Positions 63,001 through 64,000 of a stretch of 64,000 nucleotides of DNA are shown piece by piece. Position numbers and translations under genes: made by a program. The notes beneath the pieces were generated by a model. That model was not told where the DNA came from and did not search any database. It saw only the letters and a list, made by a program, of their open reading frames with translations. The stretch lies in the NCBI GenBank assembly GCA_013399305.1, contig VXAI01000165.1:744360-808359 (forward strand), in the 5' to 3' direction. The DNA comes from Rostratula benghalensis. Taxonomy: Eukaryota > Chordata > Aves > Charadriiformes > Rostratulidae. Every line of letters starts with the position of its first letter. Within the stretch, counting starts at the first letter, position 1.

Positions 63001-63325
63001 TGGGAGAGGATAGCAGAAAACTCCCAGTCCATTTGACACAGCTGGTGGATGGTGAGGAATAATGGGGACAGCTGAAGGAGCAAGCAAGGGACAGGCGAAA
63101 AGGTCCATGTCCTTTGTCCTCACCGAGACCACCCATCTCACAATGTGTCTCCCATTCTTCTCTTTGTCACAGAAATTATAAAGAAAGTGAAGAAGCCCCC
63201 TCCCCTGTGCCGCCCAAACATAGCCCCTGAGTTGGCCCCCCTGGAGTGCATCCAGGTAATGAAGCAATGCTGGGGTGAAGCCCCTGAGCGACGTCCAACC
63301 TTTGAGGAGGTATTTCATAAGGTCG
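38327..63325 (+). CDS. Sensory membrane guanylyl cyclase, GC-D-like (3' end missing)
   Basis: Receptor-type guanylyl cyclase that makes cGMP from GTP at the plasma or ciliary membrane. It is a join of 11 exons: 38327-39065, 41138-41439, 43172-43526, 48900-48984, 53009-53105, 53913-54047, 54887-54967, 55954-56130, 57299-57455, 58817-58966 and 63173-63325. Every intron is GT-AG and the phases add up to about 810 residues with no stop. The order is signal peptide (1 to about 53), ectodomain (54-465), transmembrane helix (about 469-493), juxtamembrane segment and kinase-homology domain (about 540-808). Family members are about 1100 residues, so the coiled linker and catalytic domain should lie past base 64000. 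Short blocks such as [39 protein letters not shown] and [21 protein letters not shown] place it in the GC-D/E/F group. The kinase-homology start ([12 protein letters not shown], then [12 protein letters not shown]) looks most like rodent olfactory GC-D, and GC-D orthology is my inference. No symbol is given because GUCY2D means the retinal enzyme in humans and the olfactory one in rodents. Confidence 0.93.
39733..39780. repeat. Two overlapping perfect hairpins
   Basis: TCAGTCTCAA (39733-39742) pairs with TTGAGACTGA (39751-39760) across an 8-base spacer. TGAACCCACC (39758-39767) pairs with GGTGGGTTCA (39771-39780) across 3 bases. The stems share the bases TGA at 39758-39760, so they cannot both form fully. 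I do not recognise the element. Confidence 0.8.
39872..40265 (-). mobile_element. CR1 fragment, CAACCATCAACC subtype
   Basis: Antisense in intron 1: TCATAGAATCATAGAATCG, then CCAACCATCAACCTAACACT, and on to CAGGCTGAACACCCTCAG. It matches the copies at 9927 and 15318. Confidence 0.92.
41138..41439 (+). CDS. Guanylyl cyclase exon 2: ectodomain middle
   Basis: Residues 247-347. The acceptor GTGTTTCAG ends at 41137. The one base carried from exon 1 plus TT makes Ile, giving [15 protein letters not shown], a strongly conserved stretch of sensory cyclases. [15 protein letters not shown] and [25 protein letters not shown] are further family blocks. It ends in phase 0 at the donor CACACAG|GTAAGT. 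A short CR1 tail fragment begins only about 8 bases past this donor, so the donor's intronic side lies against repeat DNA. Confidence 0.95.
41447..41488 (-). mobile_element. CR1 tail scrap beside exon 2 donor
   Basis: TATAGAATTATAGAATGG, GTTGCAAGGGACCTTA: the last 40 or so bases of CR1 in antisense, about 8 bases after the exon 2 donor. Confidence 0.75.
41504..41548 (+). other. Candidate 45-nt cassette exon (15 codons)
   Basis: It is bounded by TTCTTTCACTTTAG and CAG|GTAAGA, both strong splice signals. The length is 45 nt, it fits the phase-0 intron exactly, and it reads [15 protein letters not shown] without a stop. Known relatives join directly from ...Q to VSPLFGT at this point, so inclusion would add 15 residues to the ectodomain. 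It could be a cryptic exon or chance. Confidence 0.3.
41670..41885 (-). mobile_element. CR1 fragment (3' end)
   Basis: TTCGTAGAATCAGAATGG, GGGACACCTCCCACCAGAAC and CTTCTCCAGGCAACCTGGG, ending in a T-rich tract. Antisense in intron 2. Confidence 0.92.
43172..43526 (+). CDS. Guanylyl cyclase exon 3: membrane-proximal ectodomain
   Basis: Residues 348-465 plus one base. The acceptor is GTATTTTTAG at 43171, and the exon begins with the conserved [11 protein letters not shown]. It continues through [17 protein letters not shown] and [11 protein letters not shown] to [14 protein letters not shown]. The last two cysteines sit just outside the membrane and are conserved in the group, where they are linked to disulfide-bonded dimer formation. 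The donor is TGGAG|GTAAGA, followed at once by a tract of about 18 A. Reading past the donor would give a false lysine-rich tail. Confidence 0.95.
43536..43553 (+). repeat. Poly(A) tract next to exon 3 donor
   Basis: About 18 A bases beginning 9 bases into intron 3. No retroposon body is seen beside it. Confidence 0.9.
44787..44935 (-). mobile_element. CR1 3'-tail fragment
   Basis: TCATAGAATCATAGAATGG, GTTGGAAGGGACCTTAAAG, CCACCAGACCAGGCTGCTC. Antisense in intron 3. Confidence 0.92.
44983..45007. repeat. (CA)n microsatellite
   Basis: About 12 uninterrupted CA dinucleotides in intron 3, just after a CR1 fragment. Confidence 0.97.
45104..45151. repeat. Perfect 24-bp tandem duplication
   Basis: Two identical 24-base units abut (45104-45127 and 45128-45151), each starting TGGTCCCATTC. 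This suggests a recent slippage or duplication event. Confidence 0.95.
46531..47245 (+). mobile_element. Solo LTR of an endogenous retrovirus, 715 bp
   Basis: It begins TGTCCCGGG and ends CCACAACA, i.e. TG...CA. It is flanked on both sides by CCCAG (46526-46530 and 47246-47250), a 5-bp target duplication. A TATA-like AGTATAAAAGC lies at about 46855-46865, suggesting a + strand promoter. No internal retroviral genes adjoin it, so it is the product of recombination between two LTRs. The start resembles avian ERVL-type LTRs from memory. It sits in intron 3 in the sense direction. Confidence 0.75.
47741..47940 (-). mobile_element. CR1 3'-tail fragment with partly duplicated tail
   Basis: The TAGAATCATAG tail unit occurs twice before GGGTTGGAAGAACC. 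It then runs through CTAGACCAGGTTACTC to GACAACCTGTTCCAGTG. Antisense in intron 3. Confidence 0.9.
48900..48984 (+). CDS. Guanylyl cyclase exon 4: transmembrane helix
   Basis: Residues 466-493 plus two bases of codon 494. The acceptor is TTCACACAG and the phase-1 entry completes a Gly codon. The exon encodes [10 protein letters not shown], then a hydrophobic run to LASLIR: one membrane helix of about 24 residues, followed by basic residues that fix the cytoplasmic side. The donor is ATCAG|GTAAGA. This 85-nt exon is too short to stand out as an open reading frame, and was placed by phase and by family structure (a single separate TM exon). Confidence 0.92.
50553..50638 (+). mobile_element. CR1 tail fragment
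   Basis: GATGGTTGGACTAGATGATC, GGTTCCTTCCAACCT, then TCTATGATTCAATGATTCAA. Sense in intron 4. It belongs to the CAACCATCAACC subtype, read here in reverse as GGTTGATGGTTGG. Confidence 0.9.
51165..51946 (+). mobile_element. CR1 fragment, 0.8 kb, sense
   Basis: It carries the RT C-terminus ([36 protein letters not shown]), the 3' UTR and an ATTCTGTGATTCTGTG tail. It has a 15-base duplication (CCAATCCCTGACATT, twice) just before the tail. It is very like the 3' part of the copy at 59495-61618. Confidence 0.94.
52602..52620. repeat. Short perfect inverted repeat
   Basis: ACCAGCCA, three-base spacer, TGGCTGGT, followed by AATAAA at about 52623. Function unknown; possibly chance. Confidence 0.6.
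53009..53105 (+). CDS. Guanylyl cyclase exon 5: juxtamembrane segment
   Basis: Residues 494-526. The acceptor TCTCACAG is followed by G, completing AGG. The peptide [33 protein letters not shown] carries the hallmark [11 protein letters not shown] block found just inside the membrane in GC-D/E/F. It ends in phase 0 at CATAAAAAG|GTAAGT. The segment joins the transmembrane helix to the kinase-homology domain. Confidence 0.92.
53106..53912 (+). other. Intron 5
   Basis: 0.8 kb with no named repeat. A 14-nt exon-like piece at 53772-53785 would break the frame and is not used. Confidence 0.85.
53913..54047 (+). CDS. Guanylyl cyclase exon 6: Ser-rich linker
   Basis: Residues 527-571, phase 0 at both ends. 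The acceptor is CTTGCCTTCCAG. The peptide begins [17 protein letters not shown] and ends [10 protein letters not shown]; the ending matches the conserved SN-[VI]-x-x-YE that precedes the kinase-homology domain. The middle is rich in Ser, Ala and Lys, as in relatives, and is the least conserved cytoplasmic part. The donor is TACGAG|GTAGGT. A long open frame on the opposite strand here is a shadow of this exon. Confidence 0.9.
54048..54886 (+). other. Intron 6
   Basis: 0.84 kb, phase 0, with no recognisable repeat or exon. Confidence 0.85.
54887..54967 (+). CDS. Guanylyl cyclase exon 7: start of kinase-homology domain
   Basis: Residues 572-598, exactly 27 codons, phase 0 at both ends. The acceptor is [30 protein letters not shown] has the W-x-KK motif that corresponds to the beta-3 lysine region of kinases. 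There is no glycine-rich loop, as expected for this pseudokinase. The FETG...LRQSS...LRK pattern is the part that looks most like rodent GC-D rather than the retinal cyclases. The donor is AGGAAG|GTAGGA. Confidence 0.92.
54968..55953 (+). other. Intron 7
   Basis: 1.0 kb, phase 0, with no recognisable repeat or exon. Confidence 0.85.
55954..56130 (+). CDS. Guanylyl cyclase exon 8: kinase-homology domain
   Basis: Residues 599-657, phase 0 at both ends. The acceptor is [29 protein letters not shown] is the alpha-C/beta-4 region, with the conserved [17 protein letters not shown] and [16 protein letters not shown] follow, the latter being a near-invariant block of receptor cyclases. The donor is ATTAAA|GTAAAT, weaker than the others because +5 is A rather than G. 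Confidence 0.94.
56131..57298 (+). other. Intron 8
   Basis: 1.2 kb, phase 0, about a third of it an antisense CR1 at 56714-57135. Confidence 0.85.
56714..57135 (-). mobile_element. CR1 fragment (3' end)
   Basis: GAATCATCGAATCATAGAG, AGGGACACCTCCCACCAGAC and CTCTTCTCCAGGCTGAAAAA. Antisense in intron 8. Confidence 0.92.
57299..57455 (+). CDS. Guanylyl cyclase exon 9: pseudo-catalytic loop
   Basis: Residues 658-709 plus one base. The acceptor is [29 protein letters not shown] contains the degenerate catalytic loop: HGRLKSRN replaces the kinase HRDLKxxN, so the catalytic Asp is missing. The metal-binding DFG appears as DYG ([14 protein letters not shown]). This is how the family's kinase-homology domains look; they regulate the cyclase rather than phosphorylate. 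The donor is AGAAG|GTAGGT. Confidence 0.94.
57456..58816 (+). other. Intron 9
   Basis: 1.4 kb, phase 1, AT-rich in its second half, with no named repeat. Confidence 0.85.
58817..58966 (+). CDS. Guanylyl cyclase exon 10: kinase-homology C-lobe
   Basis: Residues 710-759 plus one base. The acceptor is [25 protein letters not shown] contains the canonical kinase APE triplet. [21 protein letters not shown] and [11 protein letters not shown] follow and match the C-lobe of receptor cyclases. The donor is CTGAAG|GTAGGC. The following intron carries the 2.1-kb CR1. Confidence 0.94.
59495..61618 (+). mobile_element. CR1 LINE, 2.1 kb, with reverse-transcriptase domain
   Basis: The longest CR1 in the window. 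It is 5'-truncated, beginning within the end of the endonuclease region ([15 protein letters not shown] near 59505), and runs through the reverse transcriptase to an ATTCTGTGATTCTG tail. It lies in intron 10 in the same direction as the gene. The reading frame is broken in its first half by at least two frame changes between about 59720 and 60200. It is open from 60209 to a TGA at 60812, and open again in the same frame to about 61120, where a one-base loss shifts it. Confidence 0.95.
60209..61125 (+). pseudogene. CR1 reverse-transcriptase ORF remnant
   Basis: Non-LTR reverse transcriptase without function today. Visible blocks are [64 protein letters not shown] and the active-site FADD at 60749-60760, which is intact. 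The TGA at 60812-60814 sits where related copies read Arg (QRDLDRLE), most simply a CGA-to-TGA change. The same frame continues [10 protein letters not shown] to about 61120, then shifts by one base. Confidence 0.85.
63173..63325 (+). CDS. Guanylyl cyclase exon 11: end of kinase-homology domain
   Basis: Residues 760 to about 810. The acceptor is CTTTGTCACAG, completing Glu. [40 protein letters not shown] and EEVFHK are classic for the end of the kinase-homology domain. The donor is not certain. GTC G|GTGAAT at 63325/63326 gives phase 1, and AAG|GTCGGT at 63321/63322 is the alternative. Without splicing, the frame stops at TAG 63331-63333, cutting the protein before the cyclase domain; a true stop there would leave an inactive receptor. 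No further exon is visible before 64000. Confidence 0.9.
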
Positions 63326-64000
63326 GTGAATAGACCAGTAGGTGCAATCCTTTGTTTGTACTTGGCAGGAAAGTGTGTTTTATTTCTTTAAGTGAGCCCT
63401 AATGATCAAAGAAATCCCAGAGCTCTAGTCTTGCCTTTGCTATTGGGCTATTTTATGGTTCATGGTGTTTAGATATTTGGTTCTGTTGGCCAGGCCTGGC
63501 CTGGCTTATACCTTGTCCTGAATTTGGGCTGCCACAACACTTCCACATGCGGTGTGAATCAGGCTGGACATGGGCTTGGTGTCTTCACATTTGCTGTGTA
63601 CCTGCACAGACGGCCTCATGGAACTCAAAGATGTGTAAAAATTATGACAGCACCTTCAGATCAGTATGTTGTTTGACCTTCATATTTAAAAGATGATTAA
63701 TTTAAAAAGAAAATTCACCAAAGGCTGTTAAACACAAAGATATGATGTTTGGCATAGGACATCTCTGAACTGAAGACTGGTGAAGGCTGGGAGCATATCC
63801 AAAGGAAATATGGCTGTTTCCCAGACATCTGCTACTGGCCAGTCTCATGGATAGGCACTGGTAAAATAAACCACTTTGTCTGATCCAGCAGTACCATGTT
63901 CTTATAAAGTTAAACTAGGTAAACACATATCCATAATTTTTACCTTTCAGTTCTATGAAACTATGATTAATTTCATACCTGTGAGACTCCACCGTTGAGT
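63326..64000 (+). other. Partial intron 11, runs off the window
   Basis: No coding exon of the dimerisation linker or catalytic domain (expected blocks like SMLRMLEQY or IVGFT) is recognisable. The only content I can name is an old CR1-type tail at about 63815-63912. Confidence 0.6.
63815..63912 (+). mobile_element. Ancient CR1/L3-type LINE or SINE tail
   Basis: ACATCTGCTACTGGCCAGTC, then GTCTGATCCAGCAGTACCAT and GTTCTTAT. This is the remembered 3' end of old amniote CR1-like elements common in turtles and crocodilians, and unlike the young avian CR1 copies elsewhere in the window. Confidence 0.65.

Larger units (their letters stand above)
58967..63172 (+). other. Intron 10
   Basis: 4.2 kb, phase 1, half of it the sense CR1 at 59495-61618. 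Flanks 58967-59494 and 61619-63172 show nothing recognisable. Confidence 0.85.

Noticed and set aside
1..64000. CRISPR arrays, operons, phage or plasmid systems
   Set aside because: Intron-containing gene, LINE and LTR content are those of a vertebrate. The repeated ATTCTATG tails are CR1 ends, not CRISPR repeats.

Overview
This window is vertebrate nuclear DNA, almost certainly from a bird. The best sign is the repeat content. There are 26 copies of the avian LINE CR1, on both strands, mostly 5'-truncated, and most carry the characteristic short ATTCTATG/ATTCTGTG-type 3' tail. There is also a solo retroviral LTR. Nothing prokaryotic is present: no operons, no CRISPR, no phage.

There is one real protein-coding gene, on the + strand in the right-hand 26 kb. 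It encodes a sensory-type membrane (particulate) guanylyl cyclase. Eleven coding exons can be placed between 38327 and about 63325. Their phases join perfectly to give about 810 residues without a stop: signal peptide, ligand-binding-type ectodomain, single transmembrane helix, juxtamembrane segment and kinase-homology domain. The dimerisation linker and cyclase catalytic domain lie beyond base 64000. The protein belongs to the GC-D/GC-E/GC-F group. From remembered family sequences the kinase-homology start and the ectodomain look closest to the olfactory form GC-D (rodent Gucy2d; not human GUCY2D, which is the retinal GC-E). That orthology is an inference.

Layout. Bases 1-38262 are intergenic or upstream DNA with 17 CR1 pieces, microsatellites at about 29.4-29.7 kb and no gene I can support. 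A consensus splice donor at 37339/37340 may end a non-coding first exon. Exon 1 (38327-39065) carries the signal peptide and the first half of the ectodomain; exons 2-3 finish the ectodomain; exon 4 is the transmembrane exon; exons 5-6 are the juxtamembrane region; exons 7-11 are the kinase-homology domain. The introns hold CR1 copies, a 715-bp solo LTR with a 5-bp target duplication (46531-47245), a (CA)n tract, and a 2.1-kb CR1 with a recognisable reverse-transcriptase domain (59495-61618).

The observations most worth checking are: an unexpected 45-nt phase-0/0 exon-like cassette in intron 2; two same-orientation, same-subfamily CR1 copies that bracket exons 5-10; the LTR with its own TATA-like box inside intron 3; and a pair of mutually exclusive hairpins in intron 1. 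I do not see an undescribed multi-gene system here.
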